NCBI GenBank assembly: GCA_900542825.1
Contig: UQOY01000012.1
Span: 1-61,865, forward strand
Direction: 5' to 3'
Length of the DNA stretch: 61,865 nucleotides
Source of the DNA: an uncultured Collinsella sp.
GTDB taxonomy: Bacteria > Actinomycetota > Coriobacteriia > Coriobacteriales > Coriobacteriaceae
Positions within the stretch are counted from its first letter, which is position 1. Every line of letters starts with the position of its first letter. Below are positions 8,720 to 16,876 of the stretch, one piece after another. The notes below the pieces were generated by a model that saw only the letters and a list, made by a program, of their open reading frames with translations, did not search any database and was not told where the DNA came from. Both the position numbers and the translations under genes were made by a program.

Positions 8720-9121
8720 ATGAGACACGTCGTGCTCGCATCGCATCACCGGTTTGCCCAGGGGCTTCTCGACACGCTTGAATTCTTGGGTGCCAAATGC
8801 GATTTTCACGTTGTTTGCGCCTACGTCGATGAGCGGCCGCTCGAGCCTCAGGTTGCCGCGGTGTTCGAACAATTTGGCCCCGATGACGAGGTACTTGTTC
8901 TGACCGATATCCTTGCCGGAAGCGTCAATCAGAAGTTCATACCCTATGTGGGGCGCAACGTGTTTGTGGTTGCGGGCGTGAATGTGGTGCTCGCCATGGA
9001 GCTTTGTCTGGCGCCTGCTCCGCTCACGACCGAGAGCATCGAGGAAGCCATTGCGATGGCCGGCGCATCTATCAAGCTCATCAACACCCTCACTGTCGAG
9101 GATGACGAGGACGACGAATAG
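8720..9121 (+). CDS. PTS mannose-family EIIA
   Basis: A 133-aa cytoplasmic EIIA domain that accepts phosphate from HPr. The N terminus VVLASHHRFAQG contains adjacent His9 and His10; the family's active-site histidine lies at this position. DILAGSVN is the expected loop after strand 3. The C terminus is a short acidic tail (VEDDEDDE). The ATG at 8720 follows AAGGAGA. Being separate from EIIB, and after the hairpin block, it can be produced at a different level from the membrane subunits. Confidence 0.88.
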   Translation: MRHVVLASHHRFAQGLLDTLEFLGAKCDFHVVCAYVDERPLEPQVAAVFEQFGPDDEVLVLTDILAGSVNQKFIPYVGRNVFVVAGVNVVLAMELCLAPAPLTTESIEEAIAMAGASIKLINTLTVEDDEDDE

Positions 9122-9191
9122 CTCATTTGGGCGTGATCGGTTAGATGACTGCGTACCCTTTTTCTGTTTCGTGGATTGAAAGGAAGAGACC

Positions 9192-10058
9192 ATGCTTATC
9201 AGCGAGGTTATCCAGCGCGTCAAGGACTATAGCGGCGGTATCGACTCGTTCACCGGCAAACCGATCGATGAGGAGACCACCCGTGACAAGGTACTTTATG
9301 GCGATACCGCTCAGGAATGCACGGGAATCGTGACGTGCATCTGGCCCACGGTCGACATCATCAAAAGAGCGCGCGAACTCGGTGCCAACTGCATCATCAG
9401 CCACGAGGCCATCTTCTGGAACCATGGCGACCATCAAGATACGGTGGGCGACACGGCGGCATTCAAGGCCAAGAAAGAACTACTTGATGACTGGGGCGGC
9501 GCGGTCTGGCGTTGCCATGATTTTATCCATTCCCGTGTGCCCATTGATACGGACAGGGCCATGGCCGACGGTATCTTCTATGGCCTAGCCGATAAGCTTG
9601 GCTGGCTCGATTACCGTGTGGGCGACGATAGGGGCTTCTGCCTTGAGTATGAGATCCCCGAGACGGACGCTACCGAGCTTGCCCGCGAGCTGGTCGCAAA
9701 GCTCGACCTCAACGGTACGCGCATTACGGGCGATTCGCATGCGCGCGTGCGCCGTGTGCGCATACCGATGCATGTGACGGGCGAGGCCAAAAGCGACACG
9801 CATGAGATTAACGAAACCGACGCCCGCGGCGACGACTGTCTCATGACCATGGAGTTCATTGATTTCACTACGTGCGAGTACATCCGTGACGCCGGCATGC
9901 TTGGACAAAACAAATGCGCCATCACCATCGGCCACTTCAATCTTGAGGAACCGGGCATGGAGTACATGGTGCACTGGCTGCCCGAGGCGCTGGGGACCGA
10001 TGCGATTCCGACGACATTTGTACGTATGGAGGATACGTACCGTTACGTCGTTGCCTAA
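9192..10058 (+). CDS. Nif3-like dinuclear metal centre protein
   Basis: A 288-aa protein resembling the Nif3/DUF34 family, which forms hexameric toroids binding two metal ions. Supporting features are GIVTCIWPTVDIIKRARELGA followed by CIISHEAIFWNHGDH, aligning with the metal-binding strand-loop, and a C-terminal GTDAIPTTFVRMEDT end. The canonical HHP is replaced by SHE. The function of this family is unsettled. The ATG at 9192 follows GAAAGGAAGAGACC. A strong terminator follows the gene, closing the PTS transcript before the ceramidase-like gene. Confidence 0.65.
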   Translation: MLISEVIQRVKDYSGGIDSFTGKPIDEETTRDKVLYGDTAQECTGIVTCIWPTVDIIKRARELGANCIISHEAIFWNHGDHQDTVGDTAAFKAKKELLDDWGGAVWRCHDFIHSRVPIDTDRAMADGIFYGLADKLGWLDYRVGDDRGFCLEYEIPETDATELARELVAKLDLNGTRITGDSHARVRRVRIPMHVTGEAKSDTHEINETDARGDDCLMTMEFIDFTTCEYIRDAGMLGQNKCAITIGHFNLEEPGMEYMVHWLPEALGTDAIPTTFVRMEDTYRYVVA

Positions 10059-10074
10059 CGGATAAGGAAAGTAT

Positions 10075-10113
10075 GCCCGGGACGGTCCATGTGACAGACC
10101 CCGGGCTTTTTTT
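10075..10113 (+). terminator. Rho-independent terminator after the Nif3-like gene
   Basis: GCCCGGG (10075-10081) and CCCGGGC (10100-10106) form a stem followed by seven Ts. It separates the PTS/Nif3 transcript from the next gene, whose own RBS (GGAGGAAAG) begins only a few bases later. Confidence 0.85.
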
Positions 10114-10128
10114 GAATGGAGGAAAGCT

Positions 10129-11361
10129 ATGAAGGCCGCAAGCGTTTCCGTTGATATCACGCCTCAAGGCAAATTCTGGATGGAGGGCTATATCCACCCC
10201 ATCCGAAAGGAGCCGGGACTCGGCATCCACGACGAGCCGCGCGCGACGCTACTTTTGGTCGAGGTCGAAGGCGTGCGGGCGCTGTTCGTTTCGATCGATG
10301 TGTGCATTCTCAAGGCCGAGACGACCGCCGCGATGAGGGCTGGGCTGTCGGATCTGCTGGGGGTCGAGACGGAGCACATCGTCATCAACTCGATCCATAC
10401 GCATTCCGCCGCGAACGGATTCGAAGGTGCTGGGGCCATGGACATTCCCACCACGCCGGGATACGTTGAGTATGTGACCGGCTTGGTGCTTCAGGCCGCA
10501 ACACGGCTTTGCGATCGTGAGCGTGACGTTAAGGCCCAGATGCTCGTGCGCCACGTGCGCGGCTGGTATTCGAATCGTAACGACGCCGAGCTCCCGTTCG
10601 ACGATGAGGCCCTGATTCTGCGCTTTGTTGACGAGGGTGGGTCCGTGGCGGGTGCCATGCTCAACTTCAACTGTCACGCGACGGTCGTCGGGCCCACCAA
10701 CCGCCTGCTCACGACCGATGTTCAAGGTGGTGTGCGCGACGAGCTCGTCGATTGGATTGGCTGCGTGCCCTATATCTTTACGGGCGCTTCGGGCGACCTG
10801 GGCAACCGTCAGTTCCGCCAGGGCAACGATTTCGCCGAGCTCCGACGCGTCACCAACGGTATTGCCGGCGAGATCATGAAGGGTTCGTTTGAGCCGGTCG
10901 AGCTTTCGGCGCCCAAGGTGAGCCGTTTTTCGCACCATGTCCACTACAGCAACGAGCAGTTCTACCCTGAGTACCAAAAGCAGCTTGACGAGGTCCTTGA
11001 GGTGCTCGCCAACAATCCTACCTTCGACGAGAAGAAGCTCGCCGATACCGAGAAGGCTATGCTCGAGGACCAGCTCGAGCGCCACGAGATGGACTTTACC
11101 GTCGAGATGACCACACTCGACTTTGGCAACGTGGTGTTCGTGACCTTCCCCGGCGAGCTGGCGAGTGAGCTCGGCGCCATGGTCAAAGGAGCGTTCGAGG
11201 GAACGGGCAAGCATCCCGTGGTGATCGGCTACGCCAACGATTATCAGGGCTATTTTGTTGCGGCGCATACCTATGGCGGAACGAGCTACGAGAGCTATGT
11301 GACGCAGATGCCCAAAGGTTGGACCGAGGAGATGCTCGAGATCTATCGGGAGCAGCTGTGA
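10129..11361 (+). CDS. Neutral/alkaline ceramidase-like protein
   Basis: A 410-aa protein related to the N-terminal catalytic domain of neutral/alkaline non-lysosomal ceramidases. Diagnostic segments are SVDITPQG near the N terminus, a NSIHTHSAANG zinc-site-like motif (about residues 85-95), NFNCHATVVGP, and FTGASGDLGNR. No signal peptide is visible, so it appears cytoplasmic, unlike secreted ceramidases. Bacterial members are also annotated as hypothetical enzymes near sugar genes; the true substrate may be a sugar amide or glycoconjugate rather than ceramide (inference). Its stop overlaps the start of the HAD phosphatase (GTGA). Confidence 0.65.
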   Translation: MKAASVSVDITPQGKFWMEGYIHPIRKEPGLGIHDEPRATLLLVEVEGVRALFVSIDVCILKAETTAAMRAGLSDLLGVETEHIVINSIHTHSAANGFEGAGAMDIPTTPGYVEYVTGLVLQAATRLCDRERDVKAQMLVRHVRGWYSNRNDAELPFDDEALILRFVDEGGSVAGAMLNFNCHATVVGPTNRLLTTDVQGGVRDELVDWIGCVPYIFTGASGDLGNRQFRQGNDFAELRRVTNGIAGEIMKGSFEPVELSAPKVSRFSHHVHYSNEQFYPEYQKQLDEVLEVLANNPTFDEKKLADTEKAMLEDQLERHEMDFTVEMTTLDFGNVVFVTFPGELASELGAMVKGAFEGTGKHPVVIGYANDYQGYFVAAHTYGGTSYESYVTQMPKGWTEEMLEIYREQL

Positions 11362-12197
11362 GGTCGCCGGATACGCTGAGACCACAGGCAGATGAACTTG
11401 CGGTCGGGTTTTTTGACGTCGACGGCACACTTGTCTATCGCGATCCCGAGACAGGGCCCGGCAGCGTGCCAAGCGAGCGGGTTTGCGAGGCGATTCGGGC
11501 GTTTGCCCGTGCGGGCGGGGTTCCCGTTATCGCGTCGGGGCGTGCAATGCCCGGACTCGTTCAGCTGTTTGACCTGCTTCCGTTTCGCGGCTGCGTGAGT
11601 CTGGACGGCGCCTACGTTCAGTTCGACGGCGAGGTCATTGCCGACCGATACTTCGAACGCGTCATGCTGGAACAGATGGTCTCCGAGATGCTCCGGTGCA
11701 GGATGGCGGCTTTTTTCGAGGGAACGGACGGGTGTGTCGAGCTTTCGCCCACGGGGGAAAGCCTGTATGACTGGGGCGAGGTTGCCTGTGATCTGGAAGG
11801 CATGGCCCGCGCTAATCCGTCGCTGCGTTTTGGCAAGGTCGACTTTATCGATTCCGCGACGCCGGCGTATCGGGACAGTGCGTATCTTCAGCGTGAGCTC
11901 GGCTACTACAACGTGGGCGGCGGATGTCACGAGCTGGTGATGCCGGGCGTCGACAAGGGCTCGGGCCTGCGCCTTTTGGCAAAGAGGATCGGGCGGGATT
12001 TGCCGGACGGTTTTCGAAGGATGCGGACGTATGCGTTCGGCGATTCGGAAAACGACCTTGCGATGTTCGAGGCCGCAGATGTGTCCGTCGCGATGGGGCA
12101 AGCGGTCCCGCATGTGCGTAAGGCCGCCGATTATGTGACCGATTCCTGCGCCGAGGACGGTGTGGCGACGGCATTGGAGGCACTCGGCCTTATCTGA
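11358..12197 (+). CDS. Cof-type HAD-superfamily phosphatase
   Basis: A 279-aa HAD hydrolase. Motif I is FFDVDGTLV, motif II lies in VIASGRA, motif III is a Lys in GVDKGSGL, and motif IV is AFGDSENDLAMF. The long cap between motifs II and III is of the Cof/type IIB kind, which dephosphorylates sugar phosphates or cofactors. The GTG at 11358 overlaps the preceding TGA by 4 nt; a start 39 nt upstream would lie in the ceramidase-like gene and add no homology. It resembles the second HAD gene at 14890, including the YVTD...GLI end, and they are probably paralogues. Confidence 0.85.
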   Translation: MRSPDTLRPQADELAVGFFDVDGTLVYRDPETGPGSVPSERVCEAIRAFARAGGVPVIASGRAMPGLVQLFDLLPFRGCVSLDGAYVQFDGEVIADRYFERVMLEQMVSEMLRCRMAAFFEGTDGCVELSPTGESLYDWGEVACDLEGMARANPSLRFGKVDFIDSATPAYRDSAYLQRELGYYNVGGGCHELVMPGVDKGSGLRLLAKRIGRDLPDGFRRMRTYAFGDSENDLAMFEAADVSVAMGQAVPHVRKAADYVTDSCAEDGVATALEALGLI

Positions 12198-12230
12198 GGG
12201 GCTTCATCGGAGGTATCGTCGAAATGGCGA

Positions 12231-12266
12231 ATGGGGCAAACAGAATTACCCGTTTGCCCCATTTTT
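12231..12266 (+). terminator. Rho-independent terminator after the HAD gene
   Basis: ATGGGGCAAAC (12231-12241) pairs with GTTTGCCCCAT (12252-12262), followed by TTTTT. It lies between convergent genes; the minus-strand side has no matching T-run. Confidence 0.85.
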
Positions 12267-12270
12267 GTGT

Positions 12271-14814
12271 CTAGTCGCGTTGTTTAGGCGTGCTGGCGTA
12301 GAACTTCTTCTTTTTGGGTTTACCGGCGGGGGAGGGCTTGCCGTCGCCGGCGGGCATCGAACGGGGCGCAGTCGCGCGGGGCTTGCGGGCCTCGGGGTTG
12401 CGCAGCTCCTCGACGCGCTCGGCAATTTCCTCGGCGCTAAAGCCGACTTCGGCCATGGCGTCCTCGATGGGCAGGCGGCGCACGATATAGCAATGATGCA
12501 CCTTCTGGTTACGCGCGAAATCCTCGGGAATGGTCTGCGCCGTAATGTCCTGTAGCACCACGCCCGCGCGTGCGAGCTTGCGCGTCTCGGGGCGGAAGCC
12601 ACGCAGGTTGCAGCTAAAGATGGCGTGGCCACCCTGCGTGAGCAGGCGCGACACGCCGGCCAAAAGCTCAACATGGTCACGCTGAACATCCCAGGTGCGA
12701 CGGCCCATCTTGGACGAGTTCGAAAACGTGGGCGGGTCGACAAAGATCAGGTCCCAGCGGTTGCGCGTCTGGCGCTGGTCACGAATCCAGGCGAGCACGT
12801 CGTCGCGCACAAAGTGATGCTGCGGACCCACAAAGCCGTTCTGGCGCATGTTGCGCTCGGCCCAGTCCAGGTAGGTGTTGGAGAGGTCGACCGTCACGGT
12901 CTCCTCGACGCCGCCATCGGCCGCATAGCAGGTGGCGGTGCCGGTGTAGGCGAACAGATTGAGGAAGCGGCGCGCCTGTTTGGCGTGCTCGCGCACCAGG
13001 TTGCGGGTGACGCGGTGGTCCAGGAAGATGCCCACATCCAGATAGTCGTCAAAGTTGACGGCAAAGGTGAGGCCGCCTTCCTCGATGAGCGGCGGGCGAC
13101 GGCGCGCGATGTTGGCGCGCTCGCCCGATGCGCCCTTACCGGCGCCCTGCTTGCCGTACTGCGAGCCGCCGCGCGAACGCATGCGGGCCTTGGCGTGCAC
13201 ATGCTCGGCCGGAACATCCAGGATGCGCGGCGCGATGGCCAAGATGTCGAGCATGCGTGCCTGGGCAAGCGCGGGGTCGATGGTCTTGGGCGCGGCGTAT
13301 TCGGCGATGACGAGCCAGCGGCCCGGCGTCTGCGGGCAACCCTGGTACAGGTCGATGGCGGCGGAGTAGTCGGGCAGGTCGGCATCGTAGACGCGGTAGC
13401 AGCTCACGCCCTCGCGCTTTGCCCACTTGCGACGCAGGCGGGCGTTCTTGCGCAGGCGGTTGGCGAACTGCTCGGACTCGGGGATGAGCACGGGCAGCGG
13501 CTTGCCGTCGCCCAGGTCGAGCGTGGCAGCAGGTTCGGGCATGGGAGCGTCGGCGGCTTCGTCTTGGGCGTCTGCGGTCTGCTCCTCGGCATCTGCGCTG
13601 GTCGCAGCTTCAAATGCCGCGGCGGCGTGGTCGAGCGAGGGCCAAACCTCAATAGTTGCCTCTTCGTTATTGGGCATGACGGCTATGGAGTGCGCGGGCT
13701 CGGTATGGAGCGCGCGGGCCATAAGGCCATCGCGGGTGAGCGCGGCGACCGGTGCCGAAGCGAGCTCGGGCGCGCGGCGCAGCTCGCCGACCAGCGTCAT
13801 GGCGTCGTGCATGAGCGAAAGCGGGGTCTCGGTGGTGTCTGCGACCACGGCGGCGCCGGCGACAGTGCCCGCATGGTCCAGCACGGTAGCGGACTTGGCA
13901 GCGCAAAAGTCGACAAAACGCTTGTAGCCGGCACACTTGACCATGCGCTCAGCGGTCTTGCGGGCGGCGGGGTCGATGTCTACGGCCACGATGCGCGCCT
14001 GGCGTTCGCGCGCTGCCGTCTCGCGCTCGCGTGCCTCGGTAAGCAGCTGCTCCCACAGGGCAGCGTCGTGCAGCTGCCAGCCCTCAAAGCCCCAGTGCTC
14101 GCGTGCGGCGCCCGGGGCGCGGTCGGTCAGAATGTTCACGGCCTCCAGCAACAGACCGCCGCCGGCACACGAGGCGTCGATCAGCGTAGGCAGGGCTTCG
14201 CTCTCGTAATCGTCAGCCGTCAGCTCGCGCTCGCACAGTGCGGTCCAGCCGACCTGCGCCAGCACCAGGGCAGCGTAGTCGGGGCGCAACACGTGCACGT
14301 CCTCGCCGGCACGGGTCGCCGCGGGCGGCAGGCGCTTGAACAGCGGGTCGCCCGAAAGGTCCAGGCTTATGCTCGCGCGGCGCTGGCGCAGCGAAAGCAG
14401 TAGGTGAACATCAGGGTCGGCGGCATCGACGTCGGCGCGACGTCCCGTGGTCTCGGCCAGGCGGTCGCACAGCGCGTCCTTGGCGCGCAGGGCCGAGAAG
14501 CGCGTGTTGCGCAGCTGCTCGGTCACGCCGCGGGCGGTGATGGCGATGGTAGCGCCGGGGCGGACGATGCTCTCCCAGGCGATGTCGTAAACGCTATCGT
14601 ACAGTTCATCGGCATCCTGCGCCTCAAAGCGCCCGAGTACCACGAACACGCGGCTCGCCAGGCGCGACCACAGACAGGCGCGGTAGCCTTCTTCGAGCTC
14701 GCCCTCAAACGTAGCGCGGCCCTTCAGGCGGCGGACATGCGAAAGCCCGAGGCGTTTAAGCTCATCGGCGAGTGCGGACTCAAAGCCCTCGGGGCAGCTT
14801 GCGTAAAATTCCAT
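12271..14814 (-). CDS. rlmL: Bifunctional 23S rRNA methyltransferase RlmKL with a degenerate RlmL half
   Basis: An 847-aa fusion resembling E. coli RlmKL, which makes m2G2445 (N half) and m7G2069 (C half). A THUMP region (about residues 45-160) precedes the first methyltransferase domain. There the SAM motif expected as DPMCGSGTL reads DASCAGGGL (213-221), and the catalytic SNPPYGER segment is replaced by VADTTETP (about 324-331), so m2G activity is probably lost. The C half keeps NLFAYTGTAT, the DPPTFSNS catalytic motif and the FLDHR segment, so m7G activity should remain. An acidic Ala/Glu-rich linker joins the halves, and the C-terminal tail is lysine-rich. The ATG follows AGAGAGGTCACCC. 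Divergent from the HAD gene at 14890. Confidence 0.88.
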   Translation of the reverse strand: MEFYASCPEGFESALADELKRLGLSHVRRLKGRATFEGELEEGYRACLWSRLASRVFVVLGRFEAQDADELYDSVYDIAWESIVRPGATIAITARGVTEQLRNTRFSALRAKDALCDRLAETTGRRADVDAADPDVHLLLSLRQRRASISLDLSGDPLFKRLPPAATRAGEDVHVLRPDYAALVLAQVGWTALCERELTADDYESEALPTLIDASCAGGGLLLEAVNILTDRAPGAAREHWGFEGWQLHDAALWEQLLTEARERETAARERQARIVAVDIDPAARKTAERMVKCAGYKRFVDFCAAKSATVLDHAGTVAGAAVVADTTETPLSLMHDAMTLVGELRRAPELASAPVAALTRDGLMARALHTEPAHSIAVMPNNEEATIEVWPSLDHAAAAFEAATSADAEEQTADAQDEAADAPMPEPAATLDLGDGKPLPVLIPESEQFANRLRKNARLRRKWAKREGVSCYRVYDADLPDYSAAIDLYQGCPQTPGRWLVIAEYAAPKTIDPALAQARMLDILAIAPRILDVPAEHVHAKARMRSRGGSQYGKQGAGKGASGERANIARRRPPLIEEGGLTFAVNFDDYLDVGIFLDHRVTRNLVREHAKQARRFLNLFAYTGTATCYAADGGVEETVTVDLSNTYLDWAERNMRQNGFVGPQHHFVRDDVLAWIRDQRQTRNRWDLIFVDPPTFSNSSKMGRRTWDVQRDHVELLAGVSRLLTQGGHAIFSCNLRGFRPETRKLARAGVVLQDITAQTIPEDFARNQKVHHCYIVRRLPIEDAMAEVGFSAEEIAERVEELRNPEARKPRATAPRSMPAGDGKPSPAGKPKKKKFYASTPKQRD

Positions 14815-14889
14815 GGGTGACCTCTCTGGTTGCGTCGCTCCATTATATGATGGATGCTTCGTTTGCCCTTATCCTCGAAAGGAACCCAT

Positions 14890-15717
14890 ATGATTGATGC
14901 GTGCTCCGAATCCGCTGTGCTCTTTTTTGACGTGGACGGCACGCTGACGTCGTTCGATCCCGACGATATGACCGATAAGGACTTCAATGCGGTCCATCCG
15001 TCGAAGGCTGTTGTCGATGCATTTGGTCGCCTGCGCAATGCGGGTCACCAGGCATTTATCTGCACGGGTCGCCCCTTATGGCTGATTGCCGATGGTCTGC
15101 GCGCGCTGAATCCGGCGGGTATCGTTGCCATGGCGGGCGCCACGCTCGAGGTCGAGGGCCGCGTGGCGCATGAGGACTGCTTTGACGAGGGCATCGTTGA
15201 GGAGCTTGCGCGTCGCATTGCCGCGGCGGGCTTCGAGGCTTTTTTCGAGGCCAACGCTGCGACCTTTGCGCTGGAGCCCGTGGGCGTTGAGCAGTCGTCT
15301 TTGATCGGTGCCTTTGTGGTGCATAGCGCCGAGGAGATGCGCATCGACGGTCGCCTGCGCGTGGGCAAGGTATGCCTCAACGCGCCCAACCTGGCTCGCG
15401 TGGCCAACGACGACGGCTTTATCGATCGCAACTTTGAGCTGTGCAACACCGGCGGCCAGAACCGCGAGCTGAGCCCCAAGGGCATTGACAAGGGCGTGGG
15501 CGTGGCGCGAGCGCTGGAGTATCTGGGCCGCGCTGGCAACGCACACACCTTTGGCTTTGGCGATTCGGGCAACGACCTGGGCATGCTCGCTGCCGTCGAG
15601 ACGGCCGTGGCCATGGGCAACGCCATGCCCGAGGTCAAGGCAGTCGCCGACTACGTGACCGACGATGTCGCACACGACGGTACCGTCACCGCCATGCAGC
15701 ATTTCGGCCTCATCTAA
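14890..15717 (+). CDS. Cof-type HAD-superfamily phosphatase (second copy)
   Basis: A 275-aa HAD hydrolase with motif I FFDVDGTLTS, motif II ICTGRPLW, motif III Lys in GIDKGVGV and motif IV GFGDSGNDLGML. The cap is of the Cof subtype. I chose the ATG at 14890, 9 nt after GAAAGGA; the longer reading from 14854 lacks an RBS and homology. It ends YVTDDVAHDGTVTAM...GLI, much like the HAD protein at 11358. Substrate is unknown, likely a sugar phosphate given the neighbouring transaldolase. Confidence 0.85.
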   Translation: MIDACSESAVLFFDVDGTLTSFDPDDMTDKDFNAVHPSKAVVDAFGRLRNAGHQAFICTGRPLWLIADGLRALNPAGIVAMAGATLEVEGRVAHEDCFDEGIVEELARRIAAAGFEAFFEANAATFALEPVGVEQSSLIGAFVVHSAEEMRIDGRLRVGKVCLNAPNLARVANDDGFIDRNFELCNTGGQNRELSPKGIDKGVGVARALEYLGRAGNAHTFGFGDSGNDLGMLAAVETAVAMGNAMPEVKAVADYVTDDVAHDGTVTAMQHFGLI

Positions 15718-15910
15718 TGAATCCCGCGCTCTGACGTTTGCTCAAACTGCGACTCTTTGCTTTTGCATGCTCAATCGATTTATCAATCCAAACACTGAGG
15801 TGTTTATACCGTTCGCCGAGAAGATAAAAACCCGCAGTTCACGCCTTGATAAACGTAGGTAAAGTGTTTAGCAGTTCAACGTCCATATACAGACGAAAGG
15901 AATCGGGCAG

Positions 15911-16615
15911 ATGGCAATTAAGGTGTTCGCTGACGGTGCAAACCTCGAGGGCATGCTCGACATGTACGAGAACGGCAACGTTCAGGGTTTCACGACCAAC
16001 CCGTCCCTTATGAAGAAGGGCGGCGTGACGGATTACCGCGCATTTGCCAAGGAGGTCCTGGCCCACATCACCGACGTTTCCGTCTCGTTTGAGGTCTTTG
16101 CCGACGACGTCGAGACCATGGAGGTCGAGGCTCGCGAGATCGCTACCTGGGCCGAGAACGTCTACGTCAAGATCCCGTGCGTGACCACCAAGGGCGAGTC
16201 CACCGCCGAGCTGGTCCACAAGCTTTCGGCCGATGGCATCAAGGTCAACGTCACCACTATCTTTACGCCTAAGCAGGTCGATGAGATGGTCGAGGCCGTT
16301 GACGCGGAGACGCCGTCCATTATCTCGCTCTTTGCCGGCCGCATCGCCGACACCGGCGTCGATCCCATTCCATTTATGACGGAGTCGGTCAAGAAGGCCG
16401 CCGTCAAGCCCAACTGCGAGGTCCTGTGGGCGTCCACGCGCGAGCTCATCAACATTTACCAGGCGGAAGGATGCGGTTGCCAGATTATCACGGTGCCCAA
16501 TAGCATCCTGGCCAAGCGTAAGAACATCGGCCGTGACCCGTACGAGGTCTCGCTCGATACCGTGCGCGGTTTTGCCAAGGATATCGCCGCTTTGGGCTTC
16601 CATATTCTGCCGTAA
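15911..16615 (+). CDS. Transaldolase family protein
   Basis: A 234-aa transaldolase/fructose-6-phosphate aldolase-like enzyme of the pentose phosphate pathway. The N-terminal strand FADGANLEG is followed by GFTTNPSLMKKGG, a family hallmark; the Schiff-base lysine lies in NVYVKIPC, and SLFAGRIADTG is the conserved second signature. Length fits the short subfamilies. The ATG at 15911 follows GAAAGGA. A terminator-like hairpin lies about 145 nt downstream. Confidence 0.88.
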   Translation: MAIKVFADGANLEGMLDMYENGNVQGFTTNPSLMKKGGVTDYRAFAKEVLAHITDVSVSFEVFADDVETMEVEAREIATWAENVYVKIPCVTTKGESTAELVHKLSADGIKVNVTTIFTPKQVDEMVEAVDAETPSIISLFAGRIADTGVDPIPFMTESVKKAAVKPNCEVLWASTRELINIYQAEGCGCQIITVPNSILAKRKNIGRDPYEVSLDTVRGFAKDIAALGFHILP

Positions 16616-16645
16616 CGCGAACACTGGCTGCGCCGCGGGTTGTTC

Positions 16646-16712
16646 GCCCCGGCCTTTCCCTATCGCTCACGCGCTCCGCGAGGGTCGTGCTAGGCAAAGG
16701 AAAGGCCGGGGC
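16646..16712. repeat. Long-arm inverted repeat after transaldolase
   Basis: GCCCCGGCCTTTCC (16646-16659) and its exact complement (16699-16712) form a 14-bp stem around about 39 nt of GC-rich sequence containing CGCGCTCCGCGAG. No T-run follows. It resembles other large hairpins at gene ends in this window. Confidence 0.6.
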
Positions 16713-16759
16713 TGCCGACACGAGCTTGCTAGTAGGTTCTGAGCTGAATAAGACTTGGC

Positions 16760-16794
16760 TGGTGCTGCCTCTTTGATGGGTCGGCACCATTTTT
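16760..16794 (+). terminator. Probable terminator for the transaldolase transcript
   Basis: TGGTGC (16760-16765) pairs with GCACCA (16784-16789), extended by weaker pairs, and is followed by TTTTT. Confidence 0.6.
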
Positions 16795-16805
16795 GTTGCG
16801 GTATC

Positions 16806-16839
16806 TGCAAGTTTTCCCATTGGGTGAGAAAAACTTGCA
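16806..16839 (-). terminator. Hairpin at the 3' end of tex
   Basis: TGCAAGTTTT (16806-16815) and AAAACTTGCA (16830-16839) form a 10-bp stem with an inner CCCA/TGGG pairing. It lies 37 nt past the tex stop on the minus strand. No strong T-run, so efficiency is uncertain. Confidence 0.45.
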
Positions 16840-16876
16840 AGTTCGACGATGGGCAGCGGTGGTTCGTCCTTTGCTG

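Noticed and set aside
12625..14403. A 592-codon open frame on the plus strand
   Set aside because: Antisense to rlmKL with no recognisable domain; Gly/Arg/Val-rich shadow.
15719..15760. A further copy of the structured element after the second HAD gene
   Set aside because: Only a short CTGACGTTTGCTCAA-like tail resembles the 3' flank of E5b; no stems or conserved blocks are present.
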